A DNA stretch of 64,000 nucleotides from Chryseobacterium formosum (GTDB taxonomy: Bacteria > Bacteroidota > Bacteroidia > Flavobacteriales > Weeksellaceae), in NCBI RefSeq assembly GCF_026460885.1, contig NZ_JAOVZW010000018.1, positions 62,001 to 126,000 of the forward strand, in the 5' to 3' direction. The position numbers were made by a program, and so were the translations under genes. Shown here piece by piece: positions 20,387 through 29,724 of this stretch (positions are counted from its first letter, which is position 1; each line of letters opens with the position of its first letter). A model generated the notes under the pieces. It did no database searches and was not told where the DNA came from. It saw nothing but the letters and a program-made list of their open reading frames with translations.

Positions 20387-21016
20387 TTATTTCTTTAAAT
20401 TTTCCTGGAATTTTTCAACTGCACCTTCTAAGAAAACAATCTCACCTGCATTAATTAAGTCATAAGAAGAAATTTCGTTGAATTTCATAACTTTAGTCTT
20501 AGGTAAGTTTCTTGAAGATAAATATACATTCTTGTTTGTTTCAGGAAGAATGAATAAAGATTTCTTATCGTTCAATGCCAATGCATTCAAAATAGTGATG
20601 AAATCTTTAGTTTTAGGAGCAGCAATGCTCAATCCTTCAACAATTCTGATGCTGTTATCTCTCATTTTCTGAGAAAGAACAGATTTTTTAGCTAATCTCT
20701 TAAGAGCTTTGTTCAATTTGAATCTGTAGTCTCTTGGCTTAGGACCGAATACTCTACCTCCACCTCTAAAAGTAGGAGATTTAATATCACCGTATCTAGC
20801 AGAACCAGATCCTTTTTGCTTCTTAAGTTTCTTAGTAGAAGCAGTAATTTCGCTTCTTTCTTTTGATTTATGAGTACCTTGACGCTGCGCAGCAAGATAT
20901 TGTTTTACTTCTAAGTAAACCGCGTGCTTATTTGGCTCAATTCCGAATACTGTTTCGTCTAGAGTTACTTTTTTTCCGGTTTCTTTTCCTGATGTATTTA
21001 ATACTACTAGTTCCAT
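20387..21016 (-). CDS. rplD: 50S ribosomal protein L4
   Basis: 209 residues with the tunnel loop ([20 protein letters not shown] followed by [15 protein letters not shown]). The start overlaps the end of rplC by ten bases. In E. coli, L4 also regulates the S10 operon; no such leader can be recognised here. Confidence 0.97.
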   Translation of the reverse strand: MELVVLNTSGKETGKKVTLDETVFGIEPNKHAVYLEVKQYLAAQRQGTHKSKERSEITASTKKLKKQKGSGSARYGDIKSPTFRGGGRVFGPKPRDYRFKLNKALKRLAKKSVLSQKMRDNSIRIVEGLSIAAPKTKDFITILNALALNDKKSLFILPETNKNVYLSSRNLPKTKVMKFNEISSYDLINAGEIVFLEGAVEKFQENLKK

Positions 21017-21633
21017 TTTCTGATAATTACATAAGAATTTTTAGCTCCCGGAACAGCACCTTTTACTACTAAAAGATTTTGTTCTTGATCCACTTTTAAT
21101 ACTTGAAGGTTTTGTACAGTCACCTGCTTACCTCCCATTCTACCTGCCATTCTCATCCCTTTGAATACTCTCGAAGGATCCGATCCCGCACCGATTGAAC
21201 CAGGAGCTCTTAATCTGTTGTGCTGACCGTGAGTAGCTTGCATTACACCTCCAAATCCGTGTCTTTTAACAACACCTTGGAAACCTTTACCTTTTGAAGT
21301 TCCTGTTACATCAACAAATTCACCTTCAGCGAATAAATCAACTTTTACTTCTTCTCCTACTTTTACTTCGTCAACGAATTCTCTGTAGAATTCTACCAAC
21401 TTAGCTTTAGGAGTTGAACCAGCCTTTTTAAAATGACCAGCTAACGCTTTACCAACGTTCTTCTCACTCTTGTCATCGAAACCTAACTGAACAGATTTAT
21501 ACCCGTCCTTTTCAATGGTTCTGACCTGTAAAACTGAGCAAGGACCTGCCTGGATAACGGTACACGGCATATTTTTGCCGTTTTCGTCAAACAGAGAAGT
21601 CATCCCAATTTTTTTTCCAATAATACCTGACAT
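21007..21633 (-). CDS. rplC: 50S ribosomal protein L3
   Basis: 208 residues; [20 protein letters not shown] start and [13 protein letters not shown] core. First gene of this array: rpsJ, its usual upstream neighbour, lies 10 kb away at the end of the str operon. A well-formed promoter stands 109 bases ahead of the ATG. Confidence 0.98.
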   Translation of the reverse strand: MSGIIGKKIGMTSLFDENGKNMPCTVIQAGPCSVLQVRTIEKDGYKSVQLGFDDKSEKNVGKALAGHFKKAGSTPKAKLVEFYREFVDEVKVGEEVKVDLFAEGEFVDVTGTSKGKGFQGVVKRHGFGGVMQATHGQHNRLRAPGSIGAGSDPSRVFKGMRMAGRMGGKQVTVQNLQVLKVDQEQNLLVVKGAVPGAKNSYVIIRKWN

Positions 21634-21741
21634 TATTTATATAATATGTTATAAAATTTTCTTGTATTCACTTTCATTTTTCGGGTTCTCAAATAATTAC
21701 CAAGTTTGAATTGGGCATATTCCTCCCCTAAAATGAGTGTG

Positions 21742-21771
21742 CAAATGTATGAATAAAATTTAATTTGACAA
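21742..21771 (-). promoter_or_regulatory. Promoter of the rplC ribosomal array
   Basis: On the minus strand a -33 TTG (21769-21771) and -7 TACATTTG (21742-21749) are separated by 19 bases, an exact fit to the Bacteroidota sigma-A-type consensus TTG-N17-19-TAnnTTTG. The leader before the ATG is about 100 bases. Confidence 0.85.
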
Positions 21772-21875
21772 ATATTTCTTGCAAAATATTTTGATTTTTA
21801 ATCATTTAGCAGATTTGCATCATTTTTGAAATAAAATTCTTTTAATTAATTTTTTAATTTTGAGAAAAAAGAAAT

Positions 21876-22289
21876 ATGAGAGCTATTTTCACCACGCTTT
21901 TAATATGTTTTAGCATTGTCGTGTTTTCACAGGCTAAAACACCTTTTATAGGCAAAAGACATTTCAATATCGAACAGGGAGCAAGCGGTTCCGGAACTCC
22001 TGCCTATTATTTAGATATAAGGAAAAATGGAAATGTACATTTTGGATTTCTTCAAATCAACCAAGCCGATGGAAAAGAAACAAAAGAAGAAATCAATGCA
22101 GGAAAATATAATCCTGAAGCAATGAGAGTTCATTTTAAAACTTATAATGAAACGTTTTATGTAAAATTCAATAAAGAAAAAATTTACCTGACTGACGAAA
22201 AAGGGAATATAAAAAAATCTGATGATTGCTGCCCTATTTCTGAAATGGCTGAAATGAACTGCAACTGTCAAAGCATTCTTTACAAATAA
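21876..22289 (+). CDS. Secreted protein of unknown function
   Basis: 137 residues with a Sec signal peptide (MRAIFTTLLICFSIVVFSQA, cleavage likely after SQA). The mature part resembles a small beta barrel-like domain (YLDIRKNGNVHFGFLQIN, VHFKTYNETFYVKF, IYLTDEKGNIKK) and ends with three cysteine positions (DDCCPISEMAEMNCNC) that could form disulfides. No family recognised. Its stop and the next ATG overlap (TAATG), so it is coupled to the lipoprotein gene. Confidence 0.65.
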   Translation: MRAIFTTLLICFSIVVFSQAKTPFIGKRHFNIEQGASGSGTPAYYLDIRKNGNVHFGFLQINQADGKETKEEINAGKYNPEAMRVHFKTYNETFYVKFNKEKIYLTDEKGNIKKSDDCCPISEMAEMNCNCQSILYK

Positions 22290-23260
22290 TGAAAGTCTTA
22301 TCTTATCTTTTTATTTTCCTGCTCATCTTTTCATGTGGCAAAAAAGAAAAACATCCTTACTCTTTTTATTATTGGAAAACCAACCTCAAACTCAATGATA
22401 CTGAAAAAGAAGTTTTAGCCAAAGCTAATACTTCATATTTATATACAAGATTTTTCGATGTTGATAAAGTCAATGGAAAATTTGAACCAGTTGCCGTTAT
22501 TACAAAAGACAAAAGTTTTAAAACAGAAAAAGAAATTATTCCAACAGTTTTTATTACGAATCGGAGTTTTATTAATATTCAAAAAGAAGAAATTGGTTTT
22601 TTGGCTGAAAAAGTGAGCGATTTAATTCAAAAGAAAATCAAAGATTACGGTTTAAAAGTCAATAACGAAATTCAGATCGATTGCGACTGGACTTCCGGAA
22701 CGAAAGACGATTATTTTGAATTTTTAAAACAGTTAAAAAAGATTTCACAAAAAGAAATTACCTGCACTTTAAGACTTCATCAGGTAAAAGATAAAAGTCT
22801 CACAGGAATTCCGCCCGTCGAAAAAGTTTACTTGATGTGCTACTCTACTTCTTCACCATTAGAAAATTCAGATAAAAATTCAATTTTAGATTTGAATGTT
22901 CTGAAAAGCTATTTATCAAAACTGGAAGATTATCCCATCAAAAAAATTGAAGTCGCACTTCCGATTTATTCGTGGGGAATTGTAACCAATCATTTCGGAA
23001 AGCACAAGCTCATTAATGCACTTTCAACAAAAGATTTAGATAATCCTGATTTCAAAAAAATTTCCGAGAATGAAATTGAACTTTTAAAAGACGGATTTTA
23101 CTTTGGAAACTTTTTAAATAAAGGTTTTAAAATAAAAATCGAAGAAATCTCTGAAGAACAACTTGAAAATGCCATTCAGTTTTTAGATAAAAAAATCGGT
23201 TCTTATAACATTATATATTATCAATTAGATAGTAAATTTGTGGAAGGACGGAATCTTTGA
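22289..23260 (+). CDS. Predicted lipoprotein with a TIM-barrel-like look, unknown function
   Basis: 323 residues; MKVLSYLFIFLLIFSCGKKE is a lipoprotein signal with Cys16. The mature part has alternating beta-strand/helix segments: TSYLYTRFFDVDKVNG, IIPTVFITNRS, EIQIDCDWTSGTKDDYFEFL, TCTLRLHQVKD, VYLMCYST, IEVALPIYSWGIV. The DCDW motif and strand order suggest a glycosidase-like barrel facing the periplasm, but this is inference. Same transcript as the small secreted protein before it; the large TPR-like protein follows. Confidence 0.6.
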   Translation: MKVLSYLFIFLLIFSCGKKEKHPYSFYYWKTNLKLNDTEKEVLAKANTSYLYTRFFDVDKVNGKFEPVAVITKDKSFKTEKEIIPTVFITNRSFINIQKEEIGFLAEKVSDLIQKKIKDYGLKVNNEIQIDCDWTSGTKDDYFEFLKQLKKISQKEITCTLRLHQVKDKSLTGIPPVEKVYLMCYSTSSPLENSDKNSILDLNVLKSYLSKLEDYPIKKIEVALPIYSWGIVTNHFGKHKLINALSTKDLDNPDFKKISENEIELLKDGFYFGNFLNKGFKIKIEEISEEQLENAIQFLDKKIGSYNIIYYQLDSKFVEGRNL

Positions 23261-23416
23261 TTTGCTTGATGATAGAAGTTTTTAAATGCATCAAAAAATT
23301 CGTGCATTCGTGGCAGTAATTTCACTCACAGATAAATTGAAACACTTATAACCATGTCTAGACTTAAAAGCTTGACACGGTTGTTAGAAAAAATATATAA
23401 AACACCAACCAACAAT

Positions 23417-26128
23417 ATGAAAAAGTATATCATTTCACTTTCAATCGCATCGCTGTTCTACACAAAGACCGAAGCTTGTGCATGGTCTGATCCTGATCAT
23501 GATTATTTTAATCTTTTCACGCAGAGCATTATAAAAGACAAATCTTATCTCCCATTTTTACATAATTATTCTGACCGATTTTATACTAACTATAAACCTT
23601 CTCAGATTCCTGATGAAAATATTGAATCGTGGAGAATTTTTTTTGGAAATCAATTGAGTTATACCGAGACAAATTATTTGGTAAACAAAATCAGCTTAAA
23701 TGATTTAAACGAATTAAAAAAAGGGAATCCCAATAATCAGCTTTTAAAGAAACTAGGAACTGGATTTTATGCTAAATATCGTGAAGCTATAGATTATTTA
23801 ATTGAAGCAAAATATCTTGAGCCTTACATGAGAATTAATTTTGTGGAAGGTGCAGATTCTTTTTATTACAGAGAAAACGAAAATGATAAAAATGCAACGA
23901 AATTAGATTACAACAAAACCATTTCAGCATTAAATTCTCTATATAACGCAGCAAAAAATCCTGAAATCAAGCAGCGTTATGGTTATCAGTTGGTGAGATT
24001 CAATCACTATACAAGAAATTATGATTCTGCGGTTGAAGCTTTCAAAAAATATGTACAACCTATAAAATTGAAAGGCGCTCCTTATTATATGGCGCTCGAT
24101 CAATTAGCAGGAGCTCAGAGAGGACTTCAGTTGGGAAATGAAGCCAACTGGAATTTTTTTCAGGTTTTTATGAACTCCAAAAGCCGTAAAGAATCTTCTT
24201 TTGTTTCGATGAAGCTTTCAGATTCTGCTTCTTTTAACAATATTATGAAAAGAGCGGGAACGAGCGAGGAGAAAAATATGGCGTATTTTCTGTTGGGATA
24301 TGAAGATTTTACCAATCCGATTCCCATGATGGAAAAGATGTACGACATAGATCCAGACTCCGAAATTCTAAAAGTAATGGCTGCAAGAAGCATCAATGAA
24401 CTCGAAAGAAATTATCTTCCTACTTACTATTACTCTTCGAAAGATTCAAGTAAAAATTTAGATAAAAAAGACAATAATTCTACCACTACAAAAACAGAAG
24501 TCAAGAAAAAGGAATTGAGTTTCTGGCAGAAAATTGTTCTTTTCTTTAAAAACCTTTTTGGCGGAAAAAAATCTGAAAAAACGGATTCTAAATCTGAACA
24601 AAGCAATGATGAACTGTTTGAAAACCCAGACAGGATCCCAACTTTTGTAAAAAATAATTCTTATTACTGGTCTGAAGATCAAAATCAGAAAGATTTCATC
24701 GATGATCTTGAAAAATTCACGGCTAAAACGAAAGAGAAATCTAAAGATGAATATTGGCAGATTGCAGATGCGTATTTAAAATTCCTTAAAAAAGATTACG
24801 AAGATAGCAGTGATATTTTAGCAGATATTAAAACGAATAATCCTGAATATCTTGAAGAAATCAAGCGAATGAAAGTATTGAATGATATCGTTTCACAACC
24901 AAAAATCGATGCGGATTATGAAGGCCATTTAATGAAAGATTATCCTGAATATTTTGTTGCGAAAAAACAAAAAAGAGACAGCGTACTGATTGAATATGAT
25001 AATTACGATTATTTTGGTGAAGCCCCTTCAACCGCAGAATTTCTGAAAGATGTTTTGGCAAACCGTTATTTCCTTCAAGGTGAAGACGGAAAATCTTTCT
25101 TGATGAATAATAAACTTTCTGACTTACAATACAATCCTAATTCAAGTCTTGTAAAAAGTGTAGAAGAGTTTTACAGAAAACCGAATAAAACCCAATTCGA
25201 ACAGCAGATTATTGCTAAAAATCTTGATAACGTAGGAAATATTGATGCATTCTTTGCCGATATTTATGGTGACAGAGCGATGAGGCTGGCTGATTTTGAT
25301 AAAGCTAAATCTTATTATCAGAAAGCGCTGAAATTCTCAGGAATTCCTAGAGAGAACTATGAAACTTATAATTCTGAAACCGGAAAATATGAAAAACTAG
25401 TTTACAATGGTGAAAATTATGATGGTTACAACAATATTCCGAATCTCGTTTTCGGACATAACAATTGGGAAAGCTTCCAAGGTTCTGATGCGGAAAGTAT
25501 GAAAGCCGAGGATTACACTCAATTTCCTTTTATTAAAACCAAAATGAATAAGCTGGAATTAGCAGATGCATTGGTTCAGCTTAGAAAAATAGGAACCGGA
25601 AAAGATGCAAAAGCAGTTCAAGCCAACCAACTTATTGGAAATGTTTTGTACAACACTTCAATTCTCGGTTATTACAGACAGCTTTTCGTGATGGATGTTG
25701 ACAACAGCAACGGCGGAAAATATGATTTCTGGGCAACGGAAAGACAAAATCCTTTTCAGTATTATTATAAAGATTTCACCAATACTACTTTCATAGAGCC
25801 AGATAATTTTGATTTAGCAATTAATTATTACAAAAAAGCATTTGATTTATCGACCGACAGAGAACAAAAAGCGAGAGTTTTATTTCAAATGGCAAGTGCA
25901 GAACAGGGAAAATATTACCAGTACGAAGCGAAACATCAAGCCAATATTGATTATTCTGATCCAAAATGGTCTGAGAAAAATGACAGCTATGAAAAACAGA
26001 TGGGCGATCTGAAAAATCAAAAATACAGAACCTACTTTACACAATTGAAATCTCAGTTTTCAAATACAGAAACTGCGAGAGAACTTTTGGGAAGCTGTAG
26101 TTATTTTGATTATTTCATGAAGAGATAA
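23417..26128 (+). CDS. Large secreted TPR-like protein, unknown function
   Basis: About 903 residues from MKKYIISLSIASLFYTKTEA, a clear signal peptide; the frame is open 21 codons further upstream (23354) but that extension would bury the signal. The mature part is helical with TPR-like pairs (for example 120-200, 270-340 and 620-680), and a Lys/Ser-rich hinge at roughly 350-400 with a short hydrophobic run (LSFWQKIVLFFKNLFG). The C-terminal part again looks like TPRs (NYYKKAFDLSTDREQKARVLFQMA). It likely works in the periplasm or on the surface. It follows the lipoprotein gene by 156 bases; whether it shares that transcript is unclear. Confidence 0.7.
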   Translation: MKKYIISLSIASLFYTKTEACAWSDPDHDYFNLFTQSIIKDKSYLPFLHNYSDRFYTNYKPSQIPDENIESWRIFFGNQLSYTETNYLVNKISLNDLNELKKGNPNNQLLKKLGTGFYAKYREAIDYLIEAKYLEPYMRINFVEGADSFYYRENENDKNATKLDYNKTISALNSLYNAAKNPEIKQRYGYQLVRFNHYTRNYDSAVEAFKKYVQPIKLKGAPYYMALDQLAGAQRGLQLGNEANWNFFQVFMNSKSRKESSFVSMKLSDSASFNNIMKRAGTSEEKNMAYFLLGYEDFTNPIPMMEKMYDIDPDSEILKVMAARSINELERNYLPTYYYSSKDSSKNLDKKDNNSTTTKTEVKKKELSFWQKIVLFFKNLFGGKKSEKTDSKSEQSNDELFENPDRIPTFVKNNSYYWSEDQNQKDFIDDLEKFTAKTKEKSKDEYWQIADAYLKFLKKDYEDSSDILADIKTNNPEYLEEIKRMKVLNDIVSQPKIDADYEGHLMKDYPEYFVAKKQKRDSVLIEYDNYDYFGEAPSTAEFLKDVLANRYFLQGEDGKSFLMNNKLSDLQYNPNSSLVKSVEEFYRKPNKTQFEQQIIAKNLDNVGNIDAFFADIYGDRAMRLADFDKAKSYYQKALKFSGIPRENYETYNSETGKYEKLVYNGENYDGYNNIPNLVFGHNNWESFQGSDAESMKAEDYTQFPFIKTKMNKLELADALVQLRKIGTGKDAKAVQANQLIGNVLYNTSILGYYRQLFVMDVDNSNGGKYDFWATERQNPFQYYYKDFTNTTFIEPDNFDLAINYYKKAFDLSTDREQKARVLFQMASAEQGKYYQYEAKHQANIDYSDPKWSEKNDSYEKQMGDLKNQKYRTYFTQLKSQFSNTETARELLGSCSYFDYFMKR

Positions 26129-26131
26129 TTT

Positions 26132-26173
26132 AAAAACAAAGCCTTACAAAATTTTGTAAGGCTTTGTTTTTTT
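26132..26173. terminator. Bidirectional terminator
   Basis: AAACAAAGCCTTACAAA and TTTGTAAGGCTTTGTTT form a perfect long stem with T-runs on both strands. It ends the TPR gene (+) and the GLPGLI gene (-), whose stop codon overlaps its edge. Confidence 0.9.
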
Positions 26174-27005
26174 ATTCTACTTCAAAAGGATCATAAAGCA
26201 AAGGTTTAGATTTAACAACCATTGTTGAGCCATCTGCATTTAAAGCTTTACCGTGAAAAGCTCCCGGATTGTCATGATACGTTTTTTCAACTTCTCTAAA
26301 TTTTGTACGGTTAATTTTTAGGATTTCTTTGTCGTTTCTTAAATAAATATCCATTGGCTTTTTATCAATTGCAAATGCTGTAAAATGATATTTGTTTTCT
26401 GAATCTTCCAGTTCCAAAATCAAACCCGGTAATCCTTCAAAAACAAACGGGCCATTGTTTACAGGAATTTCTGATGTGTACCACGCTGTAAATTCTCTTC
26501 CTCTGTATTTTACGGTTGCTTTCCTACATTGATAGTCAAGAATTTTTTTTGATTCGTTATGAAGTTGCCATTTGAATTCCGGCTGCAGTTCTTCATATTC
26601 GTATTTTGTTTTATATCTTCTTTGGTAAATAATCTTCCTCTCGACAACAGATTTTAAACTTTCAATTTCCCATAAAGGTTTATGCATCAAAAGCTGATTC
26701 ATTTCCTTCGCTCCGTTAGTATCTCGATCAGAAAAATTCTCAGACAAAGAATCTATCTTCAGTGTTTTAATATCGCTGAATTTTGAATAGCTTTCACCGA
26801 TTTGTAACACACACAATCCCTCTCTTGGATTTTGAGACAACTTGATGTCTTTTAAAAACTTAAATTGATAATAAATATTAAACTTGCTCTTTTCAAAAAC
26901 CTTTGCAGAATAGGAAGATGGTTTCATCGAAAAATCGCCCAAAATTTTGGGTTGTGCTGAAAATAAAACCGAACAAAATATCAAAATTGAAAATAAAAAT
27001 TTCAT
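26172..27005 (-). CDS. GLPGLI family secreted protein (copy 1)
   Basis: 277 residues with signal peptide MKFLFSILIFCSVLFSAQP and the family name motif in GPFVFEGLPGLILELED (about 191-207). Other conserved parts are CRKATVKYRGREFTAWYTSE before it. GLPGLI proteins are Bacteroidota-specific, exported, and of unknown function. It differs from the other two copies in this block, which are closer to each other. Monocistronic. Confidence 0.9.
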   Translation of the reverse strand: MKFLFSILIFCSVLFSAQPKILGDFSMKPSSYSAKVFEKSKFNIYYQFKFLKDIKLSQNPREGLCVLQIGESYSKFSDIKTLKIDSLSENFSDRDTNGAKEMNQLLMHKPLWEIESLKSVVERKIIYQRRYKTKYEYEELQPEFKWQLHNESKKILDYQCRKATVKYRGREFTAWYTSEIPVNNGPFVFEGLPGLILELEDSENKYHFTAFAIDKKPMDIYLRNDKEILKINRTKFREVEKTYHDNPGAFHGKALNADGSTMVVKSKPLLYDPFEVE

Positions 27006-27098
27006 CGTAAAAAACTTTAATCACAAAAATAATGTGAAAAAGTCAATTCAAACTACTTCAATCAATAAAAACACACCCAAAAGTGACAAATTTAATCT

Positions 27099-27593
27099 TT
27101 ATTGGTTTTTAGATTGCTGTTTCAGAAGCCATTCCTCATGCTTCCTCTTAAAAAAATGATGCTTATAATCTTGATTTCTTTTGGCTGCATCAATAGAATG
27201 TGAAGTGTGAATATCCGTATCATCTTCAGCAAAGTCAGCAAGTTTTTCGTAATAGCAATGTAATTGGTCGAGTTCTTTTTCGGTGAGATCTTCGATGTCA
27301 ACAATTCGGTTGCTTGCTTTTTCATTAGCGGCAATTAATTCATTTAATTTTATCTGAATCGCTTTTGAGTCTTTATTCTGAGATTTTTGAATGAGGAAAA
27401 CCATTAGAAAAGTAATAATAGTTGTTCCAGTATTGATGACCAATTGCCAAGTTTCAGAATAATTAAAAACCGGTCCGGAAACTGCCCAAATTACAACGAT
27501 AGCAACCGCTCCTATAAAAGCATACGAACTGCCCGTAAATTTCGTCGCCCAATTGGCAAATTTTTCAAAAACACTTTTATCTGATGTCGACAT
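27099..27593 (-). CDS. Low-affinity iron permease family protein
   Basis: 164 residues with two membrane helices (about 22-42 and 52-70), then an amphipathic and coiled-coil C-terminus. The order KFANWATKFTGSSYAFIGA, WQLVINTGTTIITFLMVFLI, then KLNELIAANEKASNRIVDIE matches the low-affinity iron permease family (Pfam Iron_permease). The name comes from yeast Fet4-type homology; transport by the bacterial proteins is not established to my knowledge. Stands alone. Confidence 0.8.
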   Translation of the reverse strand: MSTSDKSVFEKFANWATKFTGSSYAFIGAVAIVVIWAVSGPVFNYSETWQLVINTGTTIITFLMVFLIQKSQNKDSKAIQIKLNELIAANEKASNRIVDIEDLTEKELDQLHCYYEKLADFAEDDTDIHTSHSIDAAKRNQDYKHHFFKRKHEEWLLKQQSKNQ

Positions 27594-27611
27594 TTATTTT
27601 TAATTAAAATT

Positions 27612-27643
27612 ACAAAAAAACACTTACCATTAAGATAAGTGTT
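27612..27643 (-). terminator. Intrinsic terminator on the minus strand with no annotated gene before it
   Basis: Minus strand: AACACTTA, 9-base loop, TAAGTGTT, followed directly by TTTTTTG. It is well placed to end a transcript coming from 27.7-27.9 kb, that is, the small frame at 27699-27866 or an RNA. Confidence 0.65.
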
Positions 27644-27698
27644 CATAATAACTTTTCATCATTCAGAAACTCTATGTTTAAAATAAAAAATATGGTTA

Positions 27699-27866
27699 TT
27701 AGTTTTTATCGATTACTAGACATTTCGTTTCCTTAAATTTTTTCTTTAAAAAATCATTTATTACATTTAATGTTTTAAAGATTGTCTCATTATGTTTAAG
27801 ACTCTCCAAAAATATAGGTATATTATAAAAATACAAAAAAACTGGGGTGGACAATAAGGTGGACAT
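27699..27866 (-). CDS. Possible 55-residue protein upstream of the TPR-HTH gene
   Basis: ATG at 27864-27866, then MSTLLSTPVFLYFYNIPIFL, and a Lys-rich end (NDFLKKKFKETKCLVIDKN). The start overlaps a GGTGGACA direct repeat. It ends 56 bases before a strong terminator in the same direction, which is the main support for a transcript here. No family recognised; the segment could instead be a non-coding RNA or the remnant of a longer gene. Confidence 0.3.
   Translation of the reverse strand: MSTLLSTPVFLYFYNIPIFLESLKHNETIFKTLNVINDFLKKKFKETKCLVIDKN
27846..27865. repeat. Direct repeat GGTGGACA x2
   Basis: GGTGGACA occurs at 27846-27853 and 27858-27865, 12 bases centre to centre (a little over one helical turn), about 120 bases ahead of the TPR-HTH regulator start. 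This is a possible operator. Confidence 0.4.
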
Positions 27867-27985
27867 TTTAAAATAAACTAATTATCAGAAACTTGCATTT
27901 AAATCTTTCTAAGCACTTTTAGTTAATACGTCTATTTTAAAATTAACATAAAGATTTAAAAAACAGATTTGAATATTGAAAATCT

Positions 27986-29722
27986 ATGGTAAAATTTTTA
28001 TCATTTTTAATTCTCATTTTCTTTAATGCATTTTTTTGTGCACAGATTTTCTTTACATCAAATCATTCTTCGTCTGATAAAAAAGTAATTGATGAGATTG
28101 CCCATCAATATCCTGATTTTAAAAATAAAACAACAAAGGATTTCACCGATTTTATTGATGAATACACCCGAAAAAACTCTTTGGAAAACCCAAAAGTTAA
28201 AGAGATCGTCATCAATGTTTTTTCAGCATTAAAAATCGCCGAAAAAAGAGATCAACTCAATTTCACCTCCAATCGTCTTTTTGAAAAAGCGATTGCAGAT
28301 TCCCGAGCTGAAAAAAGAATTGACCTTGAAATTTGGGCTTCATTGCATTACGCTTTCTATTTTTATACTTATCGGAAATATGAAAAGTCATTTCCTCTTT
28401 TCATGTTTTGCATTGAAAATTTAGACAAAACTGAAGATGAAGATGTAATTCAGATAAGTGAAACCTATAAGAAGATTGCCTATTTTCTGACAACAACAGA
28501 TGAATTTTCAAAAGCTGAAGAATACCTGAAGAAAGCCAAAAAATATGCAGAGCCAAACAGCAGCGAATTGGCAAGTATTCTAAATACTTTAGGACATTGC
28601 AGCGCAAAAACGAATAAATTATCAGAAGCGAAAAATTATTTCGAACAAACTTTAAAAATTGCTCGGAAAAGTGGAGATGAAGTTCGGTATGCAAAAGCAT
28701 TGGGGAGTTTAGCTGAAATCGAACTTAAAAAGAAAAACTACGACAAAGCAATCTCACTTGTAGAAAAAGATATTGAGATTTCGGAGAAGAATAAAAACAA
28801 TCAAAATACAATGTATGCTTTGACGGTTTTGAGTAAAATTTATTTTGAAAAAGGCGACGTCAACAATGCCGAAAAGTATCTTGAAAAAGCTAAAAATTAT
28901 TCTCAGTCTAAATCTTATTTCAGAAGTGCGGAATATGGTATCAATGAAATGATTTTAAAAATTGCCGAAATTAAAGGTGATGACAAAACAGAGCTTCAGG
29001 CAAGACGCAGACTAGAAAAGCTAAAAGATTCTCTTAAAGATTACGACGGGAAAGAAACCGTTCTAAAAGTTGGTTGGGAATCTCAAAAAAATCAGCTGCA
29101 GTTAAAAATTCAGATGGAACAGGCAAAACAGGAGAAAGAATCTTACATGAAAATGGCAGCGATTGTTGTCTGTTTTCTGCTTGTTTTAATCATTATTTCT
29201 ATTATTCGCACTTACCGTCACAAGATGAAAAGTAAAAAAAGCGAGTATGAGGCAAAAGTTTTGAACCTTTTAATAGATAAAATAAAATCAGAAAATAAGC
29301 TCAATACCACTCACAAAACCATTCATTCTTATCAGGTTTATCTTGCTGAAAAAAATAAGCAAATCGAAGTACTCGAAAAAGAGATGGAAAAAGTAAAAAA
29401 CTCATCTTTTTCTGAGCTTGAAGAAAAATCTGGTGAGCTGCAAAAACTATTGGAATCTCATTTGATGACCGATGAAAACTGGAAGAATTTCAGAAATGCA
29501 TTTATTCAACGGTATCCGTCGCAATATAAAGAGCTCACAGATCAATATCCTGATCTAACCGATTCTAATATGCGAATCATTATTCTTACCAAACTGAATA
29601 TGAATAACACGGAAATATCGCGTCTTTTGGGCGTTACTTTGGATGCGGTAAAAAAAGCGAAACACCGTCTCCGCAAAAAGTATGAAAATGATTATAAAAA
29701 TCTTTTTGAGCAGATTTTATAA
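27986..29722 (+). CDS. Membrane-spanning TPR sensor with C-terminal LuxR-like HTH
   Basis: 578 residues. Order: signal peptide (MVKFLSFLILIFFNAFFCAQ), periplasmic TPR array (about 100-350; AEEYLKKAKKYAEPNSSELA, YFEQTLKIARKSGDEVRYAK, AEKYLEKAKNYSQSK), one membrane helix (about 391-411, MAAIVVCFLLVLIIISII), cytosolic coiled coil (about 415-480), and a C-terminal HTH (about 520-570; MNNTEISRLLGVTLDAVKKA). This is the flavobacterial one-component regulator type that joins periplasmic sensing to DNA binding. It lies amid GLPGLI genes. Its stop is two bases from the convergent GLPGLI gene. Confidence 0.85.
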   Translation: MVKFLSFLILIFFNAFFCAQIFFTSNHSSSDKKVIDEIAHQYPDFKNKTTKDFTDFIDEYTRKNSLENPKVKEIVINVFSALKIAEKRDQLNFTSNRLFEKAIADSRAEKRIDLEIWASLHYAFYFYTYRKYEKSFPLFMFCIENLDKTEDEDVIQISETYKKIAYFLTTTDEFSKAEEYLKKAKKYAEPNSSELASILNTLGHCSAKTNKLSEAKNYFEQTLKIARKSGDEVRYAKALGSLAEIELKKKNYDKAISLVEKDIEISEKNKNNQNTMYALTVLSKIYFEKGDVNNAEKYLEKAKNYSQSKSYFRSAEYGINEMILKIAEIKGDDKTELQARRRLEKLKDSLKDYDGKETVLKVGWESQKNQLQLKIQMEQAKQEKESYMKMAAIVVCFLLVLIIISIIRTYRHKMKSKKSEYEAKVLNLLIDKIKSENKLNTTHKTIHSYQVYLAEKNKQIEVLEKEMEKVKNSSFSELEEKSGELQKLLESHLMTDENWKNFRNAFIQRYPSQYKELTDQYPDLTDSNMRIIILTKLNMNNTEISRLLGVTLDAVKKAKHRLRKKYENDYKNLFEQIL

Positions 29723-29724
29723 TA

